Shown here: piece by piece, positions 28,334 to 37,858 of the stretch
Layout: every line of letters starts with the position of its first letter
How positions within the stretch are numbered: the first letter of the stretch is position 1
NCBI GenBank assembly: GCA_947466405.1
Contig: CANICR010000002.1
Location: 1 to 64,000 of the forward strand
Direction of reading: 5' to 3'
From: Chitinophagaceae bacterium
GTDB lineage: Bacteria > Bacteroidota > Bacteroidia > Chitinophagales > Chitinophagaceae
Length of the DNA: 64,000 nucleotides
Made by a program: the position numbers and the translations under genes
Notes under the pieces: generated by a model
Told to the model about the DNA's origin: nothing
The model's input: the letters and a program-made list of their open reading frames with translations, nothing else
Database searches by the model: none

Positions 28334-29182
28334 TTACTTTGTCTTTCTTTTTGTTTTTGAAGTAGCTTTTACAACTGGCTTAGCTTTTGATTTTACAACT
28401 GTTTTTATTATCCCCTTTTTTGCAATTTTAACTGGCGCCTTTACTATAACTGTAGCTTTTTTTGCAACAGCAACTTTAACCTTTTCAACAGTTTTTGTCA
28501 ACGATTTTTTTACTTCCTTTTTCAAAATTTCTTTAACAGGCGTTTTTACAGCGGCACCCTTAGGCTGCTTTGATGCTGGGATAGGCTTTTCAGGACCTTT
28601 CTTAAGCACAACAGTGTAAGGAACTACTGGTTTAAGATTCTTTTTTCCAATATTTTTGATCGCAAGATCAATAGCTTTTTTTAACTCTTCATAAGTTGGC
28701 TTTACAACCAAAATACCATTTACAAAAAAGGTAGGTACATCTTTAACTCCTCTATCAATACCTTCTTTAAGATCACCTTGCACCTGCCAACCATAGGTAG
28801 CATTTACTAATTCATCTAAAAATTTCTTATTCTTAACACCAGCTTCTTTTGAATGTAATTTTAAGCTTGTAGTTCCAAGGTTTCTTCTATTGGCAAATAG
28901 GATATTATGCATTTCCCAAAACTTACCTTCCTGAGCAGTTGCAACAGCCGCTTCGCCAGCTTTTAAACTTCTTTGATGAATTTTGGTAAGTGGAAAATGA
29001 CGGAAATTAAATCTTATTTTGCCATCATATTCTTGTAATAATTGCTTTACAAATTCATTTGCTTTAGCACATATTTCACTTTCATATTCGCCGAATTCCT
29101 CTAAAGTAACCTCCGCTTTTGGATTGCCTACAAACACATCCCTTGGTTCAATAATTTCTACAACTTCTTTCTTAAATGCCAT
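28334..29182 (-). CDS. DsbA-like thioredoxin-fold protein with altered active site and lysine-rich tail
   Basis: A 282-residue protein without a signal peptide, so probably cytoplasmic. Residues about 14-175 match the DsbA/thioredoxin_4 family: VGNPKAEVTLEEFGEYE, RFNFRHFPL, HQRSLKAGEAAVAT and the cis-proline loop VKDVPTFFVNG. Where relatives have a CPYC-type motif this protein has S35-E-I-C38, so the first cysteine is a serine and only one cysteine remains. From about residue 190 the tail is a Lys/Ala/Pro/Val repeat-like region (VKVAVAKKATVIVKAPVKIAKKG) ending KTKRKTK, like histone-H1/HctB tails that bind nucleic acid. Disulfide exchange is therefore doubtful. Confidence 0.82.
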   Translation of the reverse strand: MAFKKEVVEIIEPRDVFVGNPKAEVTLEEFGEYESEICAKANEFVKQLLQEYDGKIRFNFRHFPLTKIHQRSLKAGEAAVATAQEGKFWEMHNILFANRRNLGTTSLKLHSKEAGVKNKKFLDELVNATYGWQVQGDLKEGIDRGVKDVPTFFVNGILVVKPTYEELKKAIDLAIKNIGKKNLKPVVPYTVVLKKGPEKPIPASKQPKGAAVKTPVKEILKKEVKKSLTKTVEKVKVAVAKKATVIVKAPVKIAKKGIIKTVVKSKAKPVVKATSKTKRKTK

Positions 29183-29378
29183 TTTCTTTCTTATTTTTTG
29201 ATTTCTATATTTGGTTTAACAGTATATACTAATTATTGTTCTAAAAACATAAAAAATAATAGTATTCGGCTGAAGATAGTAAATTTTATTTTCTATACTT
29301 AACTTTTTGAAACTTTTTGAACAAAAAAATTTATAATTATTTGATTTTCAATATGTTAGCAAGGTTAATTTTTTGTTA

Positions 29379-31991
29379 TTACGCTATTTTATTGACTGAA
29401 ATTTCATTCCTAAAAACAACTACCCCATCAAAAACATCTACTAATACTGGAAGGGTTTTATTGATATCACCGGCTAAAATTTTCTTACTTAATTGGTTTA
29501 TTATCTGTTTTTGAATTAATCGTTTTAGCGGCCTAGCTCCAAATTGAGGATCAAATCCATTTTCTGCGAGATAATCAAGTGCATAATCACTAAATATAAT
29601 ATTTATTTCATTTTTAGAGACCAATTGCCTTAAAAGCTCCAGTTGCAAACTGATTATATTTTTAATGTCTTTTTTTAACAACGGCTGGAACATGATTATT
29701 TCATCTATCCTATTTAAAAACTCAGGCTTTATTAATTGCTTTAAGAGATTTACAACTTCTATTTTAGTATTTTCAACAATTTCATGAATATTATCTTCAT
29801 CAACCTTTTTGAAATTAGATTGAATAATTTCACTTCCCATATTACTAGTCATTATGATAATTGTATTTTTGAAATTCACAACCCGGCCTTTATTATCAGT
29901 TAACCTTCCTTCATCTAACACTTGTAATAAAATATTAAAAACATCTGGGTGTGCTTTTTCTATTTCATCAAACAATACCACCGAATATGGTTTTCTTCTC
30001 ACCGCTTCCGTTAGTTGACCACCTTCTTCATAACCAATATACCCTGGAGGAGCTCCAACCAATCTGCTGACAGCATGCTTTTCTTGATATTCACTCATGT
30101 CTATCCTAGTCATCATACTATCATCATCAAAAAGATAATCGGCTAATGCCTTGGCTAATTCAGTTTTACCCACTCCTGTGGTACCTAAGAAAATAAATGA
30201 TCCAATTGGTCTACGAGCATCTTGAAGTCCTGCCCTACTGCGCCTTATTGCATCCGAAACAGCTTCGATTGCTTCTTCTTGCCCTACCACTCTTTTGTGT
30301 AATTCATCTTCAAGACGCAATAACTTCTCTCTATCCGACTGCATCATTTTAGACACGGGTATTCTGGTAGTCTTAGCAACACTTTCTGCAATATCTTCTG
30401 CGTCCACTTCTTCTTTCAGCAATCTTTTTTCAGACAATTCATCTAATTGGCCGGTAAGTAAAACAATTAATTCTTCTTGCTCTTTAATTTTTCCATATCT
30501 AATTTCTGCCACCTTTCCATAATCCCCATGACGCTCGGCTTGTTCTGCTTCTTGTTTTAATTCTTCAATGGAAGCCTTGCCATTTTGAATTTTTTCTACG
30601 ATTTCTTTCTCCTGTTTCCACTTTGATCTATAAGTATCCCTTTCCACTGATAAATTGGCAATTTCGGTATTTAATTCTTTTAATTTCGATTCATCCTTTT
30701 CTCTCTTAATGGCTTCTCTTTCAATTTCCAATTGACGTATTTGCCTTTCCAGCTTATCTAAATCTTCTGGCATAGAATTCATTTCCAAACGTAGTTTAGC
30801 AGCACTTTCATCAATTAAATCAATGGCCTTATCTGGAAGAAATCTATCTGTAATATACCGATGTGATAATTCAACCGCAGATATAATAGCTTCATCTTTT
30901 ATTCTAACGTGATGATACGTTTCATACTTGTCTTTAATTCCCCGTAAAATCGAAATGGCATCCTCGATGGAAGGCTCATCTATGATAACCTTTTGAAATC
31001 TTCGTTCCAATGCTTTATCTTTTTCAAAATATTTTTGATATTCATTCAATGTAGTTGCTCCAATTGCCCTTAATTCACCTCTAGCTAAAGCTGGCTTTAA
31101 TATATTAGCGGCATCCATCGCCCCATCACCACCACCAGCACCTACCAAAGTATGTATTTCATCAATAAACAAAATTATTTCGCCATCACTACCTGTAACT
31201 TCCTTAACAACTGATTTTAATCTTTCTTCAAATTCTCCTTTATATTTTGCTCCAGCAATTAACTGGCCCATATCTAATGCATAAATAATTTTTGATTTTA
31301 AATTCTCAGGAACATCTCCATTAACGATTCTCATGGCCAATCCTTCTGCAATAGCTGTCTTCCCTACTCCCGGCTCACCAACCAGGATTGGATTGTTTTT
31401 TGTTCTTCTACTTAGTATATGTAACGTTCTTCTGATTTCTTCATCTCTTCCAATTACAGGATCTAATTTCCCTACTCGAGCCAACTCTATCAAATTTTTG
31501 GCGTACTTATTTAATGAATTAAAAGTAGTTTCCTGGGTTTGATCATTAACCGTAGACCCTTTCCTCAATTCATTAATGGCCAGTATTAAACCTTTTTCAG
31601 CTAACCCTGCATCTTTTAAAATATTTGCCACCGCATCTTTACCTTGCAAAATGGCCAATAACAAATGTTCAGGCGTAACGAATTCATCTTTAAATTGCTT
31701 CAAAACAGCATTCGCTCTTAATAATACAGCATTGGCTTCTCTACCTAATGCTTGTGCGGGCTCCGAAGAAGTCTGTGGTAATTTATTTAAAAAGTCTTGT
31801 AGCTTTGATTCTACCAAATGAATGGCTACGTTATTCTTTTTTAATAAATAACTTATTGGAGAGTCTTCTAATTGAAGCAAAGATTTTAATAAATGCTCCG
31901 TTTCAATATTTGGATTTTTTTGGTTAAAAGCAATTTGCTGAGCTGATTGAATTACCTCAGATGCTTTAATTGTAAAATTATTTAGATTCAT
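29379..31991 (-). CDS. clpB: ATP-dependent disaggregase ClpB
   Basis: An 870-residue Hsp100 chaperone that, with DnaK, pulls proteins out of aggregates. The Clp N-domain occupies residues 1-145. AAA+ module 1 has [15 protein letters not shown] near 206 and [19 protein letters not shown] coiled-coil middle domain spans about 400-525 ([30 protein letters not shown]). AAA+ module 2 has [15 protein letters not shown] near 605 and [29 protein letters not shown]. The middle domain identifies ClpB, not ClpA or ClpC. Full length and intact. A 7-8-7 inverted repeat lies just upstream of its start. Confidence 0.97.
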   Translation of the reverse strand: MNLNNFTIKASEVIQSAQQIAFNQKNPNIETEHLLKSLLQLEDSPISYLLKKNNVAIHLVESKLQDFLNKLPQTSSEPAQALGREANAVLLRANAVLKQFKDEFVTPEHLLLAILQGKDAVANILKDAGLAEKGLILAINELRKGSTVNDQTQETTFNSLNKYAKNLIELARVGKLDPVIGRDEEIRRTLHILSRRTKNNPILVGEPGVGKTAIAEGLAMRIVNGDVPENLKSKIIYALDMGQLIAGAKYKGEFEERLKSVVKEVTGSDGEIILFIDEIHTLVGAGGGDGAMDAANILKPALARGELRAIGATTLNEYQKYFEKDKALERRFQKVIIDEPSIEDAISILRGIKDKYETYHHVRIKDEAIISAVELSHRYITDRFLPDKAIDLIDESAAKLRLEMNSMPEDLDKLERQIRQLEIEREAIKREKDESKLKELNTEIANLSVERDTYRSKWKQEKEIVEKIQNGKASIEELKQEAEQAERHGDYGKVAEIRYGKIKEQEELIVLLTGQLDELSEKRLLKEEVDAEDIAESVAKTTRIPVSKMMQSDREKLLRLEDELHKRVVGQEEAIEAVSDAIRRSRAGLQDARRPIGSFIFLGTTGVGKTELAKALADYLFDDDSMMTRIDMSEYQEKHAVSRLVGAPPGYIGYEEGGQLTEAVRRKPYSVVLFDEIEKAHPDVFNILLQVLDEGRLTDNKGRVVNFKNTIIIMTSNMGSEIIQSNFKKVDEDNIHEIVENTKIEVVNLLKQLIKPEFLNRIDEIIMFQPLLKKDIKNIISLQLELLRQLVSKNEINIIFSDYALDYLAENGFDPQFGARPLKRLIQKQIINQLSKKILAGDINKTLPVLVDVFDGVVVFRNEISVNKIA

Positions 31992-32000
31992 ACATTTAGT

Positions 32001-32022
32001 GTTTGATATATTATCATCAAAC
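32001..32022 (-). promoter_or_regulatory. Inverted repeat upstream of clpB, operator candidate
   Basis: GTTTGAT-ATATTATC-ATCAAAC is a perfect 7+8+7 inverted repeat starting 10 bases before the clpB start codon. It is not the CIRCE sequence. It may bind a regulator or form a leader hairpin. Confidence 0.35.
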
Positions 32023-32169
32023 GTTTGTCCAATTATAAATTCATGCGATTATGACATACTTTTTAAAAATTTTATGCCTTAGTTTCAGTTGCAGATAACT
32101 AATCCTGCTATAATTTCATTAAACCTGATGAAGAAAATCATAGTTTTGTAGCTTTAACTAATATCTTTT

Positions 32170-32973
32170 ATGATAAATAAAATAACCATCGCATTCTTAA
32201 TATTTGTTTCACTTCATTCCTTTGGTCAACAGAAAAGTACATTTTTTAAAGGTATGTATATACAATGGGGTTATAACACGGAGTGGTATACGAAAAGTAA
32301 TATTCATTTTAAACTTGGAAATGGCAGTGATTTTACAATCCATCATGTAGTTGCATCAGACAAACCCGATTTTGATGCCATAATAAAAAAGCCAGTAGAA
32401 ATATCTATCCCTCAATATAATTACCGCATTGGTTTTTATCTTAACGAAAAGAAAAGTCAATCAGTTGAGATTAATTTCGATCATGCAAAATATGTTGTTA
32501 CTGATTTTCAAAAAGCACACATTACTGGAACCATAGATGGGGAATACGTAAATGGTGACAGTATATTAAATCCTGAAACTTTTTTACACTTAGAGCATAC
32601 TGATGGAGCTAATTGGCTACACATTAATTATGTTCGACAAAAAACAATATTACACAAGAAGCTATCCTCCCTTCCTTTGTTAAATTATATTTACAAAGCA
32701 GGGGCTGGCATAAATATACCTAGAACAGATTTTACCTGGCGGGGCGATCGATTAAATAACTATTTTCATATTGCCGGCTACAATATTAGCGTAGAAGCAG
32801 GCGCCAGGATTTACCCATGCAAACATCTATTCATAGAAGCTACAGGAAAAACCGGTTTCGTTCAATACATAAATGCATTGGCTAATACTACACAAATGAA
32901 AAATAGCAGGGTTAAACATAACTTTGAATATTTTGAATTAATTGGTTTAGTTGGATACGATATCACTTTTTAA
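32170..32973 (+). CDS. Putative exported outer-membrane beta-barrel protein
   Basis: A 267-residue protein with a signal peptide (MINKITIAFLIFVSLHSFGQ). The mature part consists of alternating strands rich in Tyr, His and Asn (GMYIQWGYNTEWYTKSNIHFKL, YRIGFYLNEKKSQSVEINFDHAKY, HNFEYFELIGLVGYDITF) and ends in an aromatic residue, as outer-membrane barrel proteins often do. I do not recognise a named family. It is first in a same-strand run with the next gene only 9 bases away. Confidence 0.68.
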   Translation: MINKITIAFLIFVSLHSFGQQKSTFFKGMYIQWGYNTEWYTKSNIHFKLGNGSDFTIHHVVASDKPDFDAIIKKPVEISIPQYNYRIGFYLNEKKSQSVEINFDHAKYVVTDFQKAHITGTIDGEYVNGDSILNPETFLHLEHTDGANWLHINYVRQKTILHKKLSSLPLLNYIYKAGAGINIPRTDFTWRGDRLNNYFHIAGYNISVEAGARIYPCKHLFIEATGKTGFVQYINALANTTQMKNSRVKHNFEYFELIGLVGYDITF

Positions 32974-32982
32974 ACTATCAAT

Positions 32983-33342
32983 ATGTACGAAAATAAAAGA
33001 CAACAATTAGCAACAACACAAGAATACAGAAAAAGAAAAAAGAAAAATGCTATTCTTGCCTTTGTTGTTATGGGATCTAGTTTATTGATAGGTGTATTTG
33101 GATATAAAATAACCGTACCAGAATTTGACTGGTATGATAGCCTATTGAATGCCTCCATGATATTAAGTGGAATGGGGCCTGTTATTGATGCTAAAATAAC
33201 ACTCACTAATGAAGCAAAAGTATTCGCTTCATTTTATGCGCTATTCAGCGGGATAACTTTTTTATCAACTTTCGGTATATTGATTGCGCCGATCATACAT
33301 CGCTTTTTTCACAAACTTCACGTAGAGAGTGATGAAATATAA
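32983..33342 (+). CDS. Small membrane protein of unknown function
   Basis: A 119-residue protein with a strongly basic N-terminus (YRKRKKKN) and three hydrophobic segments: about 24-43, 51-68 (NASMILSGMGPVI) and 79-101. A short cytoplasmic His-containing tail follows (HRFFHKLHVE). The middle segment resembles a re-entrant or half-helix, reminiscent of ion-channel pore regions, but there is no selectivity filter of the GYG type, so I make no functional claim. It lies 9 bases after the barrel gene and 19 bases before queG. Confidence 0.62.
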   Translation: MYENKRQQLATTQEYRKRKKKNAILAFVVMGSSLLIGVFGYKITVPEFDWYDSLLNASMILSGMGPVIDAKITLTNEAKVFASFYALFSGITFLSTFGILIAPIIHRFFHKLHVESDEI

Positions 33343-33361
33343 TTATTGATATTACTTATTG

Positions 33362-34288
33362 ATGAACAGAGAAAAACATTCCCTTCTTATTAAATCAATG
33401 GCTTCAGAGCTAGGCTTTGAATTTTGTGGCATCGCAAAAGCGGTTCAATTAGATGAAGATGCCAAGCGATTAGAGAAATGGCTACAAAAAGGAATGCATG
33501 GCACAATGGATTACATGCAAAACAACTTCGACTTAAGAATTAATCCTACCAAGCTAGTTCCAAATGCAAAATCGGTAATCACTTTACTATTAAATTATTT
33601 CCCTGAAGAAAAACAAAAAAACGAATCCCCTAAAATAGCTAAATATGCATTTGGCAATGACTATCATGATACAATAAAAAATAAGCTTCATCACTTTTTT
33701 TTTAAAATAAAAGAAAAAATAGGTGATATCAATGGTAGAGGATTTGTAGACAGTGCTCCCGTATTAGAAAGATCTTGGGCCCAACAATCAGGGCTAGGCT
33801 GGATTGGGAAAAATGGAAACTTGATACATAAAAAACAAGGATCCTTCTTCTTTATAGCTTCATTAATTGTAGATATAGAACTACAATACGACGACCCTTT
33901 CATTAAAGACTATTGCGGATCCTGTACAAAATGTATAGACAATTGCCCCACCGAAGCAATCTTACCTGAAAAAGTAATAGATGGCAGTAAATGTATTTCA
34001 TACTTTACCATCGAACTAAAAGAAGCATTGATCCCAGATAAAATGAAAGGCAAATTTGATGATTGGCTATTTGGATGTGATATTTGTCAGGATGTATGCC
34101 CATGGAACAGGTTCTCGAAATATACAAAGGAAGAAACTTTTAAACCTATACCAGAAATATTAAACTTTAATGAAAATGATTGGAATGATTTAACAGAAGA
34201 AAAATTCAAAATCATCTTCAAATCATCTGCCATAAAAAGATCAAAATTTAAAGGAATAAAAAGAAATCTGAATTTTATAAAAAAGTAA
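33362..34288 (+). CDS. queG: Epoxyqueuosine reductase
   Basis: A 308-residue cobalamin-dependent iron-sulfur enzyme that performs the last step of queuosine synthesis in tRNA. I use the ATG at 33362, which follows the track's TTG directly. The family domain covers the N-terminal half ([50 protein letters not shown]). Two 4Fe-4S clusters are shown by [17 protein letters not shown] and [11 protein letters not shown]. The C-terminal HEAT-like extension of longer homologues is absent, giving the shorter form. It is followed one base later by anmK. Confidence 0.94.
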   Translation: MNREKHSLLIKSMASELGFEFCGIAKAVQLDEDAKRLEKWLQKGMHGTMDYMQNNFDLRINPTKLVPNAKSVITLLLNYFPEEKQKNESPKIAKYAFGNDYHDTIKNKLHHFFFKIKEKIGDINGRGFVDSAPVLERSWAQQSGLGWIGKNGNLIHKKQGSFFFIASLIVDIELQYDDPFIKDYCGSCTKCIDNCPTEAILPEKVIDGSKCISYFTIELKEALIPDKMKGKFDDWLFGCDICQDVCPWNRFSKYTKEETFKPIPEILNFNENDWNDLTEEKFKIIFKSSAIKRSKFKGIKRNLNFIKK

Positions 34289-34289
34289 A

Positions 34290-35483
34290 ATGAAATCTTC
34301 AATAGATCGATTATACAATATCAGTAATAAATATTCTAAAAGAATTATTGGCCTAATGAGTGGCACTTCTTTAGATGGATTAGATATTGCATTATGTGAC
34401 ATTTCAGGAAATGGAAAAGATACAAGTATTAATTTATTGAATTTCACTACCATTCCATACGATGATTATTTTAAAAATGAAATAACCTTTATAGCATCAA
34501 AAAAAGAGGTCGAATTAGAAAGAGTTTGCATGCTAAATGAAGCAATTGCTAGAAAACATGCTGCGATGATAAATGAATGTCTGATAAAATGGGGAATCAA
34601 TCATTCAAGCATCGATTTAATAGCCAGCCATGGTCAAACAATATACCATGCTCCTGAAATTTTTCACAAAAATGATTACTATAATAATGCGACATTACAA
34701 ATTGGAGATGGCGACCATATTGCAACCTTAACAGGCATTATTACTATCAGTGATTTCAGACAAAAACATGTTGCTGCAGGAGGCGAAGGCGCTCCATTAG
34801 TATCCTACGGAGATTATCTGCTTTTTGCTAAAGATCAAACCAATAAAATATTGCTAAATATTGGCGGCATTGCCAACCTTACTTTTATTCCAGCGAATGC
34901 TAATTTTGAGGATATTATTTCAACAGATATTGGACCGGGAAATACCTTAATGGACAAATGGATTAAAAGAGAAATTCCAGAAATGCATTTTGACAACAAT
35001 GGAGAAATGGCGAGTAAAGGAAAAGTAAACGCCACTTTATTAAACAAAATGCTATCGCATCCTTTTTTCTCATTACCATTACCAAAAACAACAGGACCTG
35101 AATTATTTAATTTAGCATTTATTGACATGGCTATTCAAGAATTAGATATCCCTGCAATATCAACAGAAGACATGTTGGCTACATTAAATAAATTAACAGC
35201 AGTTTCAATATGCAATACAATAAATAAAACAATTCCGAGAAATGCTACAGTAGAATTAATGATAAGTGGAGGTGGTATGAAAAACAATGCACTTATATCT
35301 ACTTTGAGAAACGAATTGCAATCATGCATATATAAAGATCACACCTTACATGCAGATGCAAAAGAAGCTATGCTATTTGCTATATTGGCTAACGAAACGC
35401 TATCTGGTAACGAATCTACTTTTGGGAAAGGATCACCTCATCTGCCAAATATTAGCATGGGGAAAATAAGTTTTCCGAACTAA
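34290..35483 (+). CDS. anmK: Anhydro-N-acetylmuramic acid kinase
   Basis: A 397-residue kinase of the ASKHA fold that opens and phosphorylates 1,6-anhydro-MurNAc during peptidoglycan recycling. The phosphate loop is GLMSGTSLDGLDIALC near residue 22. Further landmarks are SHGQTIYH, TISDFRQKHVAAGGEGAPLV (with the catalytic Asp region), LLNIGGIANLTFIP, DIGPGNTLMD and the C-terminal SGGGMKNNALI. Full length. A murein-peptide-type epimerase at 27 kb may act on the peptide part of the same recycled material. It converges on the ABC-2 permease gene with 4 bases between stops. Confidence 0.95.
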   Translation: MKSSIDRLYNISNKYSKRIIGLMSGTSLDGLDIALCDISGNGKDTSINLLNFTTIPYDDYFKNEITFIASKKEVELERVCMLNEAIARKHAAMINECLIKWGINHSSIDLIASHGQTIYHAPEIFHKNDYYNNATLQIGDGDHIATLTGIITISDFRQKHVAAGGEGAPLVSYGDYLLFAKDQTNKILLNIGGIANLTFIPANANFEDIISTDIGPGNTLMDKWIKREIPEMHFDNNGEMASKGKVNATLLNKMLSHPFFSLPLPKTTGPELFNLAFIDMAIQELDIPAISTEDMLATLNKLTAVSICNTINKTIPRNATVELMISGGGMKNNALISTLRNELQSCIYKDHTLHADAKEAMLFAILANETLSGNESTFGKGSPHLPNISMGKISFPN

Positions 35484-35487
35484 TCAT

Positions 35488-36600
35488 TTACTCCCATTTA
35501 AACACTTTGACTGCGATAGCATAGGCCAAAATCCCCCATAAAATCAAAATGCCGATTTCGGATTTTACCTGCCAAAGTGATTGTCCTTCAAACGCAACTT
35601 CTCTCAATGCTGTATTCAAATGCGTTAGTGGAAGCGCTTTTGAAATAGGCTGCAACCATTTAGGAAAAGATTCTGCAGAAAAAAAAGTTCCTCCCAATAA
35701 AAACTGTGGTAAAGTTATCAAGTTGGCAAAAGGTGGTATAGTACTATCATTTTTCGCTACCCCACTTACTATAAAACCAAATCCCATAAACACTACTAAG
35801 CCTATAAAACTTAAAAACATCATGTCGAAGAATGTTCTAAAATGATGTACTAATGTAAATCCAAAGCAAAAATATCCAACTAAAATAATTACAACAGCTG
35901 TAATTAATTGAAATATAACTCTACTTAACCCCTCTCCTAAAATTATGTATGTCTTATTGATAGGTGTGGCAAAAAACCTCTTAAGCACTAATGTGTTTCT
36001 TAAATTAAAAAACATAAAAGCAACACCGAAAACACCAGCGCTCAATAAAGAAAAACCCAATTGACCCGGCAAAATGAAATCAATAGTTTTATACTCTCGC
36101 ACTTGCTCCACGTCTTTTTCAGGATTAAATGAAAACATTGCATACACAGGCCTATTCTTATAAATCGCATTACTTACATTATTCACCACATTATCCAATA
36201 GATTTTTTAGTTGAGGCCATTTATCATTATTGGCAGTGGTAGTTTTTAAAACAAGTTGATATGGACTATTAAGATTAGCCGTATTTTTTTCTATCAAAAT
36301 CACTCCTGCAATATTCCCTTCATTTAAGGCTGCTTTCATTTGCAGTTCGGTCTCAAACTCTTTGAACTTCAAAACATCCATTGATTTAAGAGCGGCATAT
36401 AATAAATTAGCCGTGTCTGATTTTTTATCTATGACCACTTTAAAGGATTGCTTAGCTCCTCCATTTCCGATAAATCCAAAAACTAAAATAAAAATAAAAG
36501 GAAAAATAAAACTAAAAATCATTGCAGATGGACTTCTTGTAATGGCTCTAAGGCTTGCCTTAGTAATTGCCCACATTGCTTTAAATTGACTATATTTCAT
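35488..36600 (-). CDS. ABC-2 type transporter permease
   Basis: A 370-residue membrane protein of the ABC-2 (NodJ/YhhJ-like) type. It has one N-terminal membrane segment (AMIFSFIFPFIFILVFGFIG), a large extracytoplasmic domain at about 45-165, then five segments including FILPGQLGFSLLSAGVFGVAF, GFIVSGVAKNDSTIPPFANLITLPQFLLGGTFF and the terminal helix. FPKWLQPISKALPLTHLNTALREV is the usual ABC-2 loop. The exported substrate is unknown. No ATPase gene is next to it, so the partner must be encoded elsewhere. Confidence 0.88.
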   Translation of the reverse strand: MKYSQFKAMWAITKASLRAITRSPSAMIFSFIFPFIFILVFGFIGNGGAKQSFKVVIDKKSDTANLLYAALKSMDVLKFKEFETELQMKAALNEGNIAGVILIEKNTANLNSPYQLVLKTTTANNDKWPQLKNLLDNVVNNVSNAIYKNRPVYAMFSFNPEKDVEQVREYKTIDFILPGQLGFSLLSAGVFGVAFMFFNLRNTLVLKRFFATPINKTYIILGEGLSRVIFQLITAVVIILVGYFCFGFTLVHHFRTFFDMMFLSFIGLVVFMGFGFIVSGVAKNDSTIPPFANLITLPQFLLGGTFFSAESFPKWLQPISKALPLTHLNTALREVAFEGQSLWQVKSEIGILILWGILAYAIAVKVFKWE

Positions 36601-36700
36601 ATAATTTCATTACTTAGCAAAGCTAATTGAAATAATTCAAACTAGTCTTTCGAAAAACTTAATCTTGTTGTATTTTAGCGTTCGTTAATTTAAATGTTTA

Positions 36701-37180
36701 ATGAACAAAATATATTTATTACTAGGGAGCAACATAGGGCCTATTTCGAAAAATTTAAGCTTAGCAAAAAAACATATCCAACAAGAGATTGGAAAAATAA
36801 ATCGTGAATCTTCTGTTTACGTAACTAAAGCTTGGGGCAAACCCGATCAAGCAGATTTCTTAAATCAGGTAATTATTGTAAACACTAATTTAGACCCCTC
36901 CAAAATAATGCAACTTATTCTAAAAATAGAAAAAAGCATGGGTAGGGTAAGGACTATAAAAAATGCGCCAAGAATCATTGATATTGATATTTTATTTTAT
37001 AACAAAGAAATAATTTCACTCCCCAATTTATCCATTCCTCATCCATTAATACAGGAAAGGAGATTTGTATTAGCACCACTTAACGAGCTTTCCCCCAATT
37101 TAAAGCATCCGATTTTACAAAAAAACATACATGAACTTTTAACTTGTTGCAAAGACTCGCTCGCTGTGAATAAAATTTAG
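36701..37180 (+). CDS. folK: 2-amino-4-hydroxy-6-hydroxymethyldihydropteridine diphosphokinase
   Basis: A 159-residue folate-pathway enzyme that transfers pyrophosphate from ATP to hydroxymethyl-dihydropterin. Family features are LLLGSNIGPISKNL at the start, SSVYVTKAWG, FLNQVIIVNT and the catalytic signature RTIKNAPRIIDIDILFYN, then PHPLIQERRFVLAPLNEL. The length is normal. It begins a short operon with the deoxynucleoside kinase (37-base gap) and the MFS exporter (8-base gap). Confidence 0.95.
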   Translation: MNKIYLLLGSNIGPISKNLSLAKKHIQQEIGKINRESSVYVTKAWGKPDQADFLNQVIIVNTNLDPSKIMQLILKIEKSMGRVRTIKNAPRIIDIDILFYNKEIISLPNLSIPHPLIQERRFVLAPLNELSPNLKHPILQKNIHELLTCCKDSLAVNKI

Positions 37181-37217
37181 CTATATTTTATTCCATTAAA
37201 CTTATTTTGCAGCCGAA

Positions 37218-37850
37218 ATGAAATACAGTTTTATTACAATCGAAGGCAATATTGGTGCAGGCAAAACAACGCTTGCTGAAATTTTAAGTAAAAGACTAAA
37301 TGCTAGGCTTATCTTAGAAGAATTTGCCGACAACCCATTTCTGCCAAAATTTTATGAAAGTCCAGAACAATACGCTTTCCCATTAGAGCTTTTTTTCATG
37401 GCTGAAAGGTATAAACAACTGAAAGAATTGTTGCAAATGAAAGAGTTATTTCAAACAGTAACCGTTTCAGACTACCTATTTACAAAATGTTTATTATTTG
37501 CAAAAGTAAATTTACCCGAAGAAGAATTTAAGTTGTATCAAAAATTATTTGAAATCATTAACCCTCAAATAATACAGCCTGAAATTCTAATTTACCTGCA
37601 TAGCCCTGTAGAAAAATTGCAGGATAATATAAAAAAACGTAATAGAGATTATGAGAAAGGTATACCAGATGATTATCTATTAACACTTCAAGATACTTAT
37701 ACAAACTACATCAAACAACACAAAATAAAAACGCTTTTCATTGACGCTTCAAATGCCGACTTTATCGGAAATGATGCGCACGTGAAAATAATATTAGATG
37801 CGCTGGATAACGAATATGAAAATGGACAACATTACATAACATTACCCTAA
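37218..37850 (+). CDS. Deoxynucleoside kinase family protein
   Basis: A 210-residue nucleotide-salvage kinase of the dGK/dCK type. The P-loop is IEGNIGAGKTTLAEIL. Substrate-site features are EEFADNPFLPKFYE, LFFMAERYKQL, the TVSDYLFTKCLLFAK loop, YLHSPVEKLQDNIKKRNRDYEKGI with the LID arginines, and YL-x-LQDTY near 150. It phosphorylates deoxynucleosides; which base it prefers cannot be read from sequence. It follows folK, a pairing that links pterin and nucleoside metabolism. Confidence 0.9.
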   Translation: MKYSFITIEGNIGAGKTTLAEILSKRLNARLILEEFADNPFLPKFYESPEQYAFPLELFFMAERYKQLKELLQMKELFQTVTVSDYLFTKCLLFAKVNLPEEEFKLYQKLFEIINPQIIQPEILIYLHSPVEKLQDNIKKRNRDYEKGIPDDYLLTLQDTYTNYIKQHKIKTLFIDASNADFIGNDAHVKIILDALDNEYENGQHYITLP

Positions 37851-37858
37851 TTTAATTC

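Noticed and set aside
28334-28620. Lysine-rich tail of the DsbA-like protein as a frameshift artefact
   Set aside because: The tail keeps a regular Lys/Ala/Val/Pro pattern for about 90 codons and ends in a normal stop; other frames are not better.
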